Source of the DNA: UBA8337 sp963932545
Lineage (GTDB): Bacteria > Pseudomonadota > Alphaproteobacteria > RS24
Length of the DNA: 64,000 nt
Assembly (NCBI GenBank): GCA_963932545.1
Contig: CAWVRH010000005.1
Location: forward strand, 1 to 64,000
Direction: 5' to 3'
Position 1 is the stretch's first letter. Each line of letters opens with the position of its first letter. The position numbers and the translations under genes were made by a program. Shown here piece after piece: positions 41,796-51,129 of the stretch. Below the pieces are notes generated by a model. That model had not been told where the DNA came from. It did no database searches and saw only the letters and a program-made list of their open reading frames with translations.

Positions 41796-42275
41796 TTATT
41801 TGATTTGTTTCAAAACACTTTGCGGCACAAAGGCGCTAACATCGCCGCCCATGGCCATAATTTGGCGCACCAATGTCGACGATACAAAGCCAAACTCTGG
41901 CGAGGCCTGCAAGAACACGGTTTCAATATCGCTCGACATCGACCGGTTCATCGCGCTCATTTGCGCCTCATATTCATAATCCGAAGCATTTCGAAGCCCC
42001 CGAATAATAAGATTGGCGCCGGTTTCGGCGGCCACATTGACCAGAAGGTCTTTAAAGCTAATCACTTGAATTTCCACACCCTTCGCCTTCGCAAGCGGGC
42101 CAATTTCGGCCTCCAGCATGGCTTGACGCTGCTCAAAGGTAAAAACCGGCGTCTTGGTGGCACTAATGCCAATGGCGATGATCAATTTGTCGACCAAACC
42201 CAGCGAGCGCTGAATAATATCGATATGCCCCTTGGTAATCGGGTCAAAACTGCCCGGATAAAGCCCTACACGCAT
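41796..42275 (-). CDS. coaD: Phosphopantetheine adenylyltransferase CoaD
   Basis: 159 residues. The nucleotidyltransferase motif TKGH is in GLYPGSFDPITKGHIDII, and the second signature is near the end (EFGFVSSTLVRQIMAMGGDVS, with SST). It makes dephospho-CoA from 4'-phosphopantetheine and ATP. It starts 3 bases after gyrA, so it is part of that transcript. Confidence 0.96.
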   Translation of the reverse strand: MRVGLYPGSFDPITKGHIDIIQRSLGLVDKLIIAIGISATKTPVFTFEQRQAMLEAEIGPLAKAKGVEIQVISFKDLLVNVAAETGANLIIRGLRNASDYEYEAQMSAMNRSMSSDIETVFLQASPEFGFVSSTLVRQIMAMGGDVSAFVPQSVLKQIK

Positions 42276-42278
42276 GCG

Positions 42279-45266
42279 TTAGCCCTCCTCGCTTGGATTA
42301 TCGGTCTCTAGCGAAGACGCATCATCGGAAGTTTCCTCTGAAGTCGTCTCTGGCGCACCCGTTTGCGGCGCATCCCCATCTTCTAGCTCATCCTCTAGCT
42401 CATCCTCATCGGAGGCCTCGCCCAAATGTGCCACCGAAACGACGGTCGCATCGTCTTCGGTTTTAAAAATCGTAACCCCTTGCGTATTACGCCCGGCGAT
42501 GCGAATGCCATCCACCGGACAGCGAATAAGCGTGCCACCATCGGTCACCAGCATAATTTGGTCGACTTCCTCGACCGGGAAAGCCGCCAAAAGCTGGCCA
42601 TTGCGTTGCGTCACGGTCATGGCGATGATGCCTTTGCCGCCACGGCCGGAGACGCGATATTCATAAGCCGACGAGCGTTTGCCGTAGCCATTTTCGCTTA
42701 CCGCCAGAATAAACTGCTCATTGGCACCCATTTCGCCATAGCGGTCGGACGACAAAGCGACTTCTTCGGTGGCTTCTTCTTCGTCCAAGGTGGCCTCTTC
42801 GACCTCTGCGTCATCGCCAGAGGTGGCGCGGCGAATGGCGGCTGCCTGTTTGAGATAGGTGACGCGTTCGGCTGGTGAGGCATCGCTGCCGCGCAAAATA
42901 GCCAGTGAGATGACACTGGCGCCCGAATCGAGGCGAATGCCCCGCACGCCCGTCGAATTACGGCTGCGGAACACCCGCACTTTATCGACTGGGAAGCGAA
43001 TGGCGCGACCGCTAGAGCTGGTCAGCAACACATCATCCATCGGATTACAGGTTTCGACGCCGATAATCCGCTCGCCCTCATCTGGTTTCATCGCAATTTT
43101 ACCATTGCGGTTGATCTGAATGAAATCGGACAGATCATTGCGGCGCACGTTGCCCAGACTTGTGGCGAACATCACGTTCAAATCGGCCCAGCTCTCTTCA
43201 TCGGCCGGCAACGCCATGATATCGGCGATTTTCTCGCCTTCATCGAGCGGCAATAGATTAACCAAAGCCTTGCCTTTCGACTGCGGGCTACCCGCCGGCA
43301 AACGATAGACTTTCATTTTATAGACCATGCCTGTGGTCGAGAAGAACAGCACGGGCTGGTGAGTATTGGCGACAAAGATACGCGATACGAAGTCTTCGTC
43401 TTTGGTGGCCATACCCGAGCGCCCCTTACCGCCGCGACGCTGCGCGCGATAGGTAGACAGCGGCACCCGCTTGATATAGCCCGCGTGACTTACCGTCACG
43501 ACCATATCTTCGCGCGGAATAAGAGATTCGTCGTCCACTTCGCCATCATGTTCGATAAATTCAGAACGCCTCGGCGTAGCGAACTCTTCTTTTACTTCAG
43601 CCAATTCGGCTTTAATAATCGACATCACGCGCTCGCGGCTGCGCAGGATATCCAGCAAGTCAGAAATTGCTTCGCCTAATATCTTCAGCTCATCGCCAAT
43701 TTCATCGCGACCCATAGCCGTGAGGCGTTGCAGACGTAATTCCAGAATAGCGCGCGCTTGCGCATCGCTCAGCACATAAGTGCCATCTTCCGCCACGCGG
43801 TGGCGCGGATCATCGATTAAAGCAATCAGCTCGGCCACATCAGAGGCTGGCCAATGGCGCTCCATCAACTGACGACGCGCCTCTTGCGGCGATGGGGCTT
43901 TGCGAATAACCGCAATCACTTCATCAATATTGCTAACGGCAATCGCCAGACCCACCAAAACATGAGCGCGATCGCGCGCTTTATTCAGCTCAAATTTCGA
44001 GCGACGCGTTACCACTTCTTCGCGGAAGGTGATAAAGCATTGCAGCATTTTCCTGACGTTCATCAATAGCGGGCGACCATTGGTCAGCGCCAACATATTG
44101 GCTCCAAAACTCGTTTGCAGCTGCGAGAACCGATACAATTGGTTCAGCACCACATCGGCCACGGCGTCGCGTTTCAGCTCCACCACAACGCGCATGCCGT
44201 GCCGATCGCTCTCATCGCGCAAATCAGAAATACCCTCGATGACTTTATCGCGCACCAAATCAGCGATTTTCTCAATCATCGTTGATTTATTCACCTGATA
44301 CGGAATTTCCGTAATGATAATCGCATCGCGGTCTTTGCGAATTTCCTCAACCGAAGCCCGCCCCCGCATAATAATAGAGCCGCGACCCGTGGTGACAGAC
44401 GAGGCGGAACCTGTGTAACCCAGAATAAGCGCGCCGGTCGGGAAATCAGGCCCAGGCACAATGGCCAAAACCTCCTCATCGCTCATGCTTGGATTTTCAA
44501 TCATCGCCTGCGCTGCGTCGATTAGTTCGCCAAGGTTATGTGGCGGCACATTGGTCGCCATGCCCACAGCAATACCATTGGCGCCATTGACCAATAGATT
44601 TGGCAGACGAGCTGGCAGAACTTTCGGTTCGCGCTCAGAGCTATCGTAGTTGTCTTGAAAGTCGACTGTGTCTTTGTCGATATCGGCCAGAATAGAATGG
44701 GCTGGCTTGGCCATGCGCACTTCGGTGTAACGCATCGCGGCTGGCGGATCGCCATCCACCGAGCCAAAGTTGCCCTGCCCGTCGAGCAGCGGCAAGCGCA
44801 TTGAGAATTCTTGCTCCATCCGCACCAAAGCATCATAAATCGATTGGTCGCCATGCGGGTGATATTTACCAATCACGTCACCGACAACACGCGCCGATTT
44901 GCGATACGGCTTGTTGTAATCATAGCCGGTCTCATTCATGGAGAACAAAATGCGCCGATGCACGGGCTTTAAGCCGTCGCGCACATCTGGCAGCGCGCGC
45001 GAAACAATCACGCTCATCGCATAATCGAGATAGGAGGTTTTCATCTCCTCCTCAATGGTAATGGGTTCTATGTCGCCATCGTCGTCGCCGGGAACAAATC
45101 CGACAACAGGCGGCTCGCCACCTTCGCCGGAACCCGTATCCTCACCAGTCTCATCCCCAACGGTTTCTTCGTCGGTCGTGCCAGTGGCCTCGTCTTGCGA
45201 GGCATCGACAACATCATCTTCGTTTTCGATATTGTCTTCCGGTGGATTTTCAGGCGTATGGGTCAC
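42279..45266 (-). CDS. gyrA: DNA gyrase subunit A with acidic N- and C-terminal tails
   Basis: 995 residues, GTG start. The core begins at IEEEMKTSYLDYAMSV (about 71), 58 residues later than in E. coli. The preceding tail has 24 Asp/Glu and no Lys or Arg before K76. Active-site Tyr is in AAMRYTEVRM; the quinolone region reads HPHGDQSIYDALVRM, with Gln where E. coli has Ser83. The GyrA box is QRRGGKG, followed by the C-terminal beta-pinwheel. The C terminus is again acidic. With GyrB (elsewhere) it introduces negative supercoils. No internal in-frame start would remove the tail while leaving the core intact. Confidence 0.96.
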   Translation of the reverse strand: MTHTPENPPEDNIENEDDVVDASQDEATGTTDEETVGDETGEDTGSGEGGEPPVVGFVPGDDDGDIEPITIEEEMKTSYLDYAMSVIVSRALPDVRDGLKPVHRRILFSMNETGYDYNKPYRKSARVVGDVIGKYHPHGDQSIYDALVRMEQEFSMRLPLLDGQGNFGSVDGDPPAAMRYTEVRMAKPAHSILADIDKDTVDFQDNYDSSEREPKVLPARLPNLLVNGANGIAVGMATNVPPHNLGELIDAAQAMIENPSMSDEEVLAIVPGPDFPTGALILGYTGSASSVTTGRGSIIMRGRASVEEIRKDRDAIIITEIPYQVNKSTMIEKIADLVRDKVIEGISDLRDESDRHGMRVVVELKRDAVADVVLNQLYRFSQLQTSFGANMLALTNGRPLLMNVRKMLQCFITFREEVVTRRSKFELNKARDRAHVLVGLAIAVSNIDEVIAVIRKAPSPQEARRQLMERHWPASDVAELIALIDDPRHRVAEDGTYVLSDAQARAILELRLQRLTAMGRDEIGDELKILGEAISDLLDILRSRERVMSIIKAELAEVKEEFATPRRSEFIEHDGEVDDESLIPREDMVVTVSHAGYIKRVPLSTYRAQRRGGKGRSGMATKDEDFVSRIFVANTHQPVLFFSTTGMVYKMKVYRLPAGSPQSKGKALVNLLPLDEGEKIADIMALPADEESWADLNVMFATSLGNVRRNDLSDFIQINRNGKIAMKPDEGERIIGVETCNPMDDVLLTSSSGRAIRFPVDKVRVFRSRNSTGVRGIRLDSGASVISLAILRGSDASPAERVTYLKQAAAIRRATSGDDAEVEEATLDEEEATEEVALSSDRYGEMGANEQFILAVSENGYGKRSSAYEYRVSGRGGKGIIAMTVTQRNGQLLAAFPVEEVDQIMLVTDGGTLIRCPVDGIRIAGRNTQGVTIFKTEDDATVVSVAHLGEASDEDELEDELEDGDAPQTGAPETTSEETSDDASSLETDNPSEEG

Positions 45267-45321
45267 AAATTAACTTTCTGAAAGGCGTCTCAACGAGGCG
45301 CGAAATACCCCTAAAACATAG

Positions 45322-45363
45322 CACAAAAACAAACACTCGGGAGCCTGAAAACAGTCCCCCGAG
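45322..45363 (-). terminator. Probable terminator after ssb
   Basis: On the minus strand CTCGGG (45363-45358) pairs with CCCGAG (45341-45336), then TGTTTGTTTTTG follows. It lies between ssb and gyrA and would separate their transcripts. Confidence 0.6.
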
Positions 45364-45402
45364 CGCAAATATAACCCGTTGTTTTAATTGGTGTTTTAAA
45401 GC

Positions 45403-45852
45403 TTAAAACGGGATGTCGTCATTGATGCCACTGTCCCCGCCCGAAGCCAGTGCAGGCGCAGGCGAATCGTTGCCAGCGGCTTGGAAGTCTCCGCCGCCAT
45501 TGCGGCTGTCCAGCATGGTCATCACGCCGCCGAAGTTTTGCAAAACAACTTCGGTCGAATAACGATCGGCGCCATTGTCATCTTGCCATTTGCGGGTTTG
45601 CAAATTGCCTTCGATGTAAACTTTCGCACCTTTTTTCAGATATTGCTCGGCGATGCGGCACAGGCCTTCCGAGAAAACAACTACGCGGTGCCATTCGGTT
45701 TTCTCGCGCCGTTCGCCCGAACTTTTATCGCGCCAACTTTCACTTGTCGCGATGCTAAGATTGACAATCGGGCGACCATCTTTAGTGCTACGCACATCTG
45801 GGTCAGCCCCTAGGTTGCCTACTAAAATTACTTTATTGACACTTCCAGCCAT
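45403..45852 (-). CDS. ssb: Single-stranded DNA-binding protein
   Basis: 149 residues from ATG 45852, preceded by AGGAG; a longer frame upstream lacks a site. OB fold: NKVILVGNLGADPDVR, TEWHRVVVF, KKGAKVYIEGNLQTRKWQD. A flexible linker ends in the acidic tip DDIPF that recruits partner proteins. It acts in replication, recombination and repair. Divergent from uvrA, the common arrangement. I looked for an alphaproteobacterial SOS box in the gap and found none that is exact. Confidence 0.96.
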   Translation of the reverse strand: MAGSVNKVILVGNLGADPDVRSTKDGRPIVNLSIATSESWRDKSSGERREKTEWHRVVVFSEGLCRIAEQYLKKGAKVYIEGNLQTRKWQDDNGADRYSTEVVLQNFGGVMTMLDSRNGGGDFQAAGNDSPAPALASGGDSGINDDIPF

Positions 45853-46042
45853 GATTTTTTCTCCTAATTGCCGTCTCAATCTAGATGACTCGAAACCAAA
45901 TACCTAGTCTCGCAGCCGGCTCGGTTCGCTTACCTGTGGATTAATGCGCACCCTTGCCCATGAAACTCGCAAACGAGGGCAAAACTAAGTTCGCCAAACC
46001 GCAAAAAAGGTCTACCTTGTGTCACCTAACAGGGAGAAACTT

Positions 46043-48964
46043 ATGCCTGCCCAGAAGAAACCCCGTAAAGCCGTTAAAACACCGCAAGCCAAAGTCATCC
46101 GAGTGGTGGGCGCGCGCGAGCATAATCTCAAAAACATCTCCATCGACTTGCCGCGCGATCAGCTGATTGTCATCACGGGTCTTTCTGGCTCGGGCAAAAG
46201 CTCGCTGGCCTTTGATACCATTTATGCCGAAGGGCAACGCCGCTACGTCGAAAGCCTGTCGGCCTATGCGCGCCAGTTTTTGGAGATGATGCAAAAGCCA
46301 GATGTCGACCAAATCGACGGGCTGTCACCAGCCATTTCTATCGAGCAGAAAACCACCTCGCGCAATCCGCGCTCGACGGTGGGCACGGTTACCGAGATTT
46401 ACGATTACCTGCGCCTACTATATGCGCGCATTGGCGTGCCCTATTCGCCCGCCACCGGACTTCCCATCGAAAGCCAGACGGTCACCCAAATGGTCGACCG
46501 CGTGATGGCCATGCCCGAAGGCACGCGGCTGTATCTGTTGGCGCCGATTGTGCGGGGCCGCAAGGGCGAATATAAGCGCGATTTTTTGGAGCTGCAAAAA
46601 CGTGGCTTTCAGCGCGTTAAAATCGATGGCGAATTTTACGAGATTGCCGATATCCCCACCCTCGATAAGAAAGTCAAACACGACATTGATGTTGTGGTGG
46701 ATCGTCTGGTTATCAAGCCAGACCTTGGCAACCGCGTGGCGGACTCGATGGAAGTCGCCATTGGCCTTACCGATGGCATTGCCATTGCTGAGATTGCCGA
46801 CAAGCTAAAAGACGGAGAAACTGCAGAGCGGATTACCTTTTCCGCCCGCTTTGCTTGCCCCGTTTCCGGTTTCACGATTGATGAAATTGAGCCGCGCTTG
46901 TTCTCGTTTAACAATCCTTTTGGCGCTTGCCCGTCTTGCGATGGCTTGGGCACACAGTTTTTCATCGACCCCATTGCCGTCGTCCCCGATGGCGGGCTGA
47001 CCCTTTATAAAGGCGCCGTTGCGCCATGGTCGAAAACCACCTCGCCCTATTACACCCAAACGCTGGAAGCGCTGGCCAAGCACTTTGGCTTTAAGATGAG
47101 CAGCAAGTGGAATGACTTAGAAAAACAAGCCAAAGACGTCATCTTGTTTGGTACCGGCGAGGAAGTCATCACCTTCTCTTATGATGATGGCTTACGCAGC
47201 TATAAAACCAAAAAACCGTTCGAAGGGGTTATTCCCAACTTGGAACGCCGCTACCGTGAAACCGATAGCAATTGGGCGCGCGAAGAGATTGAGAAGTTTC
47301 AATCCATCACAGACTGTGAAGCCTGCGGCGGCTATCGCCTGAAACCGGAAGCCCTATCGGTAAAAATTGCCGATCTGCATGCCGGCCAAGTAACGCAAAT
47401 GTCTATTCGAATGGCTGAAAAATGGTTCACCGATTTGGAAGACCTATTGAGCGATAAGCACAAACAAATCGGCGCGCGCGTGCTGAAAGAAATTCGCGAG
47501 CGCCTGCGGTTTCTCAATGATGTGGGGCTGGAATATCTATCGCTGTCTCGCAACTCGGGCACTTTGTCGGGCGGCGAAAGCCAGCGTATTCGTTTGGCCT
47601 CGCAAATTGGCTCCGGCCTCACGGGCGTGCTGTATGTCTTGGATGAACCAAGCATTGGCCTGCATCAGCGCGACAACACGCGCCTTCTGGAAACCCTCAC
47701 CCGCCTGCGGGACCTTGGCAATACCGTCATCGTCGTCGAGCATGATGAGGAAGCCATTATGACGGCCGACCACGTGGTCGACATTGGCCCCGGCGCAGGC
47801 ATACATGGCGGCGAAGTGATTGCCCAAGGCACGCCAGATAAAATTCTGGCCAATAAAAAAAGCCTGACGGGCAAATATCTATCCGGCGTCTTAGAAGTCG
47901 CCGTGCCGAAAAAACGCCGCGCGACCAAAGCCAATAAATGCATCACCGTGAAAGGCGCCAAGGGCAATAATCTTAAAAACGTCAGTGCGGAAATTCCCCT
48001 CGGCACGTTCACTTGTGTCACGGGGGTTTCGGGCGGCGGCAAATCGACTTTGCTCATCGACACTTTGTATAAGTCACTGGCGCGCAAATTAAATAATGCC
48101 CGCGCCACGCCGGCCGAACACGATACGATTGATGGCTTGCATCTGCTGGATAAGGTTATCGAGATTGACCAATCCCCGATTGGCCGCACACCGCGCTCGA
48201 ACCCTGCCACTTACACTGGCGCCTTTACGCCCATTCGGGAATGGTTTTCAGGCCTGCCCGAAGCCAAGACACGTGGCTATAAGCCTGGGCGTTTTTCGTT
48301 CAACGTGAAAGGCGGGCGCTGCGAGACTTGCCAAGGCGATGGGCTGATTAAAATTGAAATGCACTTCCTGCCGGATGTTTATGTGGAATGCGATAGCTGC
48401 CAAGGCAAACGCTATAATCGCGAGACGCTGGAAGTTCGGTTCAAAGATAAATCCATTGCCGATGTGCTGGATATGACCGTCGATGAAGCGGCTGATTTTT
48501 TCAAAGCCGTGCCGATGGTGCGCGATAAAATGACCACGCTGCAACGCGTCGGCCTTGGCTATATCAAGGTTGGCCAGCAAGCTACCACGCTTTCGGGTGG
48601 TGAAGCGCAGCGCATTAAACTGGCCAAAGAATTGGCCAAACGCGCGACCGGCCGTACGCTGTATATTTTGGATGAGCCGACAACAGGTCTGCATTTCCAT
48701 GATGTGGCCAAGTTGCTCGATGTGCTGCATGAGCTGGTCGATGCGGGCAATACGGTGGCGGTGATTGAGCATAATTTGGAGGTGATTAAAACCGCCGACT
48801 GGATTATTGATATCGGCCCCGAAGGTGGCGACGGCGGTGGCCAAGTGGTGGCCATTGGCACGCCAGAGGATGTGGTGAAGGTAAAAGCCAGCTATACGGG
48901 GCAATATTTGTCGCGCTTGCTGAAGCCCAAAAAAGCAGTTGCGAAGAAAGCCGCCGCCGAATAA
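46043..48964 (+). CDS. uvrA: Excinuclease ABC subunit UvrA
   Basis: 973 residues from ATG 46043 with CAGGGAG upstream; GTG 46019 has no site. Two ABC modules: Walker A GLSGSGKSSLAF and GVSGGGKSTLLID, signature motifs TLSGGESQRIRLASQ and TLSGGEAQRIKLAKE. Zinc fingers CPSCDG...CEACGG and CETCQG...CDSCQG. With UvrB it finds bulky lesions for nucleotide excision repair; Mfd, encoded at 14110-17586, brings it to stalled polymerases. Confidence 0.97.
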   Translation: MPAQKKPRKAVKTPQAKVIRVVGAREHNLKNISIDLPRDQLIVITGLSGSGKSSLAFDTIYAEGQRRYVESLSAYARQFLEMMQKPDVDQIDGLSPAISIEQKTTSRNPRSTVGTVTEIYDYLRLLYARIGVPYSPATGLPIESQTVTQMVDRVMAMPEGTRLYLLAPIVRGRKGEYKRDFLELQKRGFQRVKIDGEFYEIADIPTLDKKVKHDIDVVVDRLVIKPDLGNRVADSMEVAIGLTDGIAIAEIADKLKDGETAERITFSARFACPVSGFTIDEIEPRLFSFNNPFGACPSCDGLGTQFFIDPIAVVPDGGLTLYKGAVAPWSKTTSPYYTQTLEALAKHFGFKMSSKWNDLEKQAKDVILFGTGEEVITFSYDDGLRSYKTKKPFEGVIPNLERRYRETDSNWAREEIEKFQSITDCEACGGYRLKPEALSVKIADLHAGQVTQMSIRMAEKWFTDLEDLLSDKHKQIGARVLKEIRERLRFLNDVGLEYLSLSRNSGTLSGGESQRIRLASQIGSGLTGVLYVLDEPSIGLHQRDNTRLLETLTRLRDLGNTVIVVEHDEEAIMTADHVVDIGPGAGIHGGEVIAQGTPDKILANKKSLTGKYLSGVLEVAVPKKRRATKANKCITVKGAKGNNLKNVSAEIPLGTFTCVTGVSGGGKSTLLIDTLYKSLARKLNNARATPAEHDTIDGLHLLDKVIEIDQSPIGRTPRSNPATYTGAFTPIREWFSGLPEAKTRGYKPGRFSFNVKGGRCETCQGDGLIKIEMHFLPDVYVECDSCQGKRYNRETLEVRFKDKSIADVLDMTVDEAADFFKAVPMVRDKMTTLQRVGLGYIKVGQQATTLSGGEAQRIKLAKELAKRATGRTLYILDEPTTGLHFHDVAKLLDVLHELVDAGNTVAVIEHNLEVIKTADWIIDIGPEGGDGGGQVVAIGTPEDVVKVKASYTGQYLSRLLKPKKAVAKKAAAE

Positions 48965-48970
48965 CCTCTA

Positions 48971-49000
48971 GTTTCCGAATAAAAATAATAACACGGAAAC
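48971..49000 (+). promoter_or_regulatory. Hairpin covering the ribosome site of the methyltransferase gene
   Basis: GTTTCCG (48971-48977) and CGGAAAC (48994-49000) are perfectly complementary with a 16-base A-rich loop. The right arm includes the only plausible ribosome site (GGAAA) before the ATG at 49004. It lies 7 bases after the uvrA stop. It could limit translation or mark an mRNA end. Confidence 0.4.
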
Positions 49001-49003
49001 TTT

Positions 49004-49657
49004 ATGACTGTTCACACGCAAATTCGCGCGGAAGACGTGCGCCGCACCTATGCCAAATGGGCGGGACATTATGATTTCACCTTTGCCCTTTTTGGGCGGC
49101 GCTACATTCGAAAAATTGTAAATCGCCTGAATACCGAATTACACGGCCATCGGGTTCTCGATGTTGGCACGGGCACGGGTCTTTCCCTGCCCTATTTCGC
49201 GGCAGATTGCGAAGTGACCGGCATTGACCTCTCGGGGGATATGTTGGCCCGGGCTTTCAAACGCGTCGAGCGCAAGAAGCTATCCAATGTCCACGCCCTC
49301 TTGGAAATGGATGCCAGCGAATTAGATTTTTCCGACGCTTCCTTCGATAGCGTGATGGCAACTTTCGTGATGTCCGTGGTGCCAGACCCGGCAAAAGTAT
49401 TGCAAGAAATTTGCCGCGTCACTCGCCCGGGCGGACGGGTTTATTTGTTCAATCATTTCGAAGCCGAAGAAGAGCAAACTCTTTTGGCGATGATTGAGCG
49501 AAAAATAGCCCCCGCCTCGCGCAAAATCGGGTTTCACTCTGACTTCTCGCGCGAGCAGTTGAAACTACAAGATTGCGATTTGCAAGTTTTAGAAGAAAAC
49601 AGCTTCGGCCCCTTGGGTATGTTCACTCTGCTGACGATGCAAAAACCTGCGTCATAG
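49004..49657 (+). CDS. pmtA: Phosphatidylethanolamine N-methyltransferase-like, PmtA type
   Basis: 217 residues, class I SAM methyltransferase. N-terminal RRTYAKWAGHYDFTFALFGRRY, SAM motif VLDVGTGTGLSLPYF, VTGIDLSGDML, then VMATFVMSVVPDPAKVLQEICRVTRPGGRVYLFNHF and C-terminal GFHSDFSREQL...FGPLGMFTLL. This whole pattern matches the Rhodobacter-type PmtA that converts phosphatidylethanolamine to phosphatidylcholine. A UbiE-like methyltransferase is the alternative. It follows uvrA by 39 bases, with a hairpin between. Confidence 0.72.
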   Translation: MTVHTQIRAEDVRRTYAKWAGHYDFTFALFGRRYIRKIVNRLNTELHGHRVLDVGTGTGLSLPYFAADCEVTGIDLSGDMLARAFKRVERKKLSNVHALLEMDASELDFSDASFDSVMATFVMSVVPDPAKVLQEICRVTRPGGRVYLFNHFEAEEEQTLLAMIERKIAPASRKIGFHSDFSREQLKLQDCDLQVLEENSFGPLGMFTLLTMQKPAS

Positions 49658-49714
49658 ACGCCTAGGCTTTTAGACCCCTTCCCCTCTTTCCTTAAACCGT
49701 GTATTTCATGAGCC

Positions 49715-51124
49715 ATGAGTGATGAATTACATATTATTGGTGGCGGGCTTGCGGGCTCGGAAGCCGCTTGGGCTGCGGCTCAGGCAGGCGTAAAAGTTGT
49801 GCTGCATGAGATGCGCCCGACGCGCAAAACCGACGCCCATGTGACCGACGGACTGGCCGAGTTGGTCTGCTCAAACTCTTTCCGCTCCGATGATGCCCAA
49901 ACCAATGCGGTTGGCCTTTTGCACGCTGAATTGCGCGATAGCCAAAGCCTCATCATGCGCTGCGCCGACGAACATCAGGTGCCTGCTGGCGGGGCGCTGG
50001 CCGTGGACCGCGAAGGGTTTTCGCAAGGCGTAACCGCCGCTATTGAAGCGCACTCCAATATCACAATTGCCCGCGAAGAAGTGACCCGCATTCCAGACAC
50101 ATGGAAACACGTCATCATCGCAACGGGGCCACTCACTTCGCCGGCGTTATCTGAGCAAATCGGCCAGATGACAGGCAAAGATAAATTGGCTTTTTTCGAT
50201 GCTATTGCGCCGATTATCTACCACGACGGCATCGATATGGATATCTGCTGGTATCAATCTCGCTACGACAAAGTCGGCCCCGGCGGCACGGGCAAGGACT
50301 ACATCAACTGCCCGATGGATGAAGCCCAATATAACGCTTTCCTCGATGCGCTCATCGAGAGCGACACGGCTGACTTCAAACAATGGGAAGCCGATACGCC
50401 CTATTTCAATGGCTGTTTGCCCATCGAAATTATGGCCGCGCGCGGTCGCGATACCTTGCGCCATGGCCCGATGAAACCACGCGGCCTGACCAATGAGCAT
50501 AACCCAGAGGTGAAAGCCCATGCGGTTGTGCAATTGCGCCAAGACAATGCGCTGGGCACTTTGTTCAATATGGTGGGCTTTCAAACCAAGCTCAAATATG
50601 GCGAACAGACGCATGTGTTCAAACTCATCCCCGGTCTCGAAGAGGCTCGTTTCGCCCGTCTTGGCGGATTGCATCGCAATACATTCCTCAACAGCCCAAC
50701 CTTATTGGATGGCGAATTGCGCCTTAAAAATGCCCCGCATATTCGCTTTGCCGGACAAATTACCGGCGTCGAAGGCTATGTCGAAAGCACCACCATCGGC
50801 CTGATGGCGGGGCGCTTTGCAGCGGCTGAAATTCAGGGGCGTAAGCTCTCGGCTGCCCCGATGACCACAGCTTTTGGCGCGCTGATTTCGCACATCACAG
50901 TCAACGCCAATGCGTCTTCGTTTCAGCCAATGAATGTAAACTTTGGATTGATGCCAGAGCTCGACGCGTTGAGCGCACCAGTTGACGAAAACGGCAAAAA
51001 ACTGCGTGGCAAAGCACGGATGCACTTCAAGAAACAGGCAAGACAGACCGGTTTTACATCGCGTGCACGGGCTGATTTTGTGGAATGGGCACATGGCGAA
51101 GCGCCATCCGAAGCGGCTGAATAA
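49715..51124 (+). CDS. trmFO: Methylenetetrahydrofolate-tRNA-(uracil-5-)-methyltransferase TrmFO
   Basis: 469 residues. FAD site IIGGGLAGSEAAWAAAQ at the N terminus, HEMRPTRKTDAHVTDGLAELVCSNSFRSD with the conserved Cys, GTLFNMVGFQTKLKYGEQ, FAGQITGVEGYVESTTIGLMAG. It forms m5U54 in the T loop using methylene-THF and FADH2. TrmFO in place of TrmA is typical for Alphaproteobacteria. It converges on the squalene-synthase-like gene. Confidence 0.95.
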   Translation: MSDELHIIGGGLAGSEAAWAAAQAGVKVVLHEMRPTRKTDAHVTDGLAELVCSNSFRSDDAQTNAVGLLHAELRDSQSLIMRCADEHQVPAGGALAVDREGFSQGVTAAIEAHSNITIAREEVTRIPDTWKHVIIATGPLTSPALSEQIGQMTGKDKLAFFDAIAPIIYHDGIDMDICWYQSRYDKVGPGGTGKDYINCPMDEAQYNAFLDALIESDTADFKQWEADTPYFNGCLPIEIMAARGRDTLRHGPMKPRGLTNEHNPEVKAHAVVQLRQDNALGTLFNMVGFQTKLKYGEQTHVFKLIPGLEEARFARLGGLHRNTFLNSPTLLDGELRLKNAPHIRFAGQITGVEGYVESTTIGLMAGRFAAAEIQGRKLSAAPMTTAFGALISHITVNANASSFQPMNVNFGLMPELDALSAPVDENGKKLRGKARMHFKKQARQTGFTSRARADFVEWAHGEAPSEAAE

Positions 51125-51129
51125 TAGCT

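Noticed and set aside
45853..46042. SOS box between ssb and uvrA
   Set aside because: GTTC occurs twice, but neither has a second GTTC seven bases on, so the alphaproteobacterial LexA consensus is not met.
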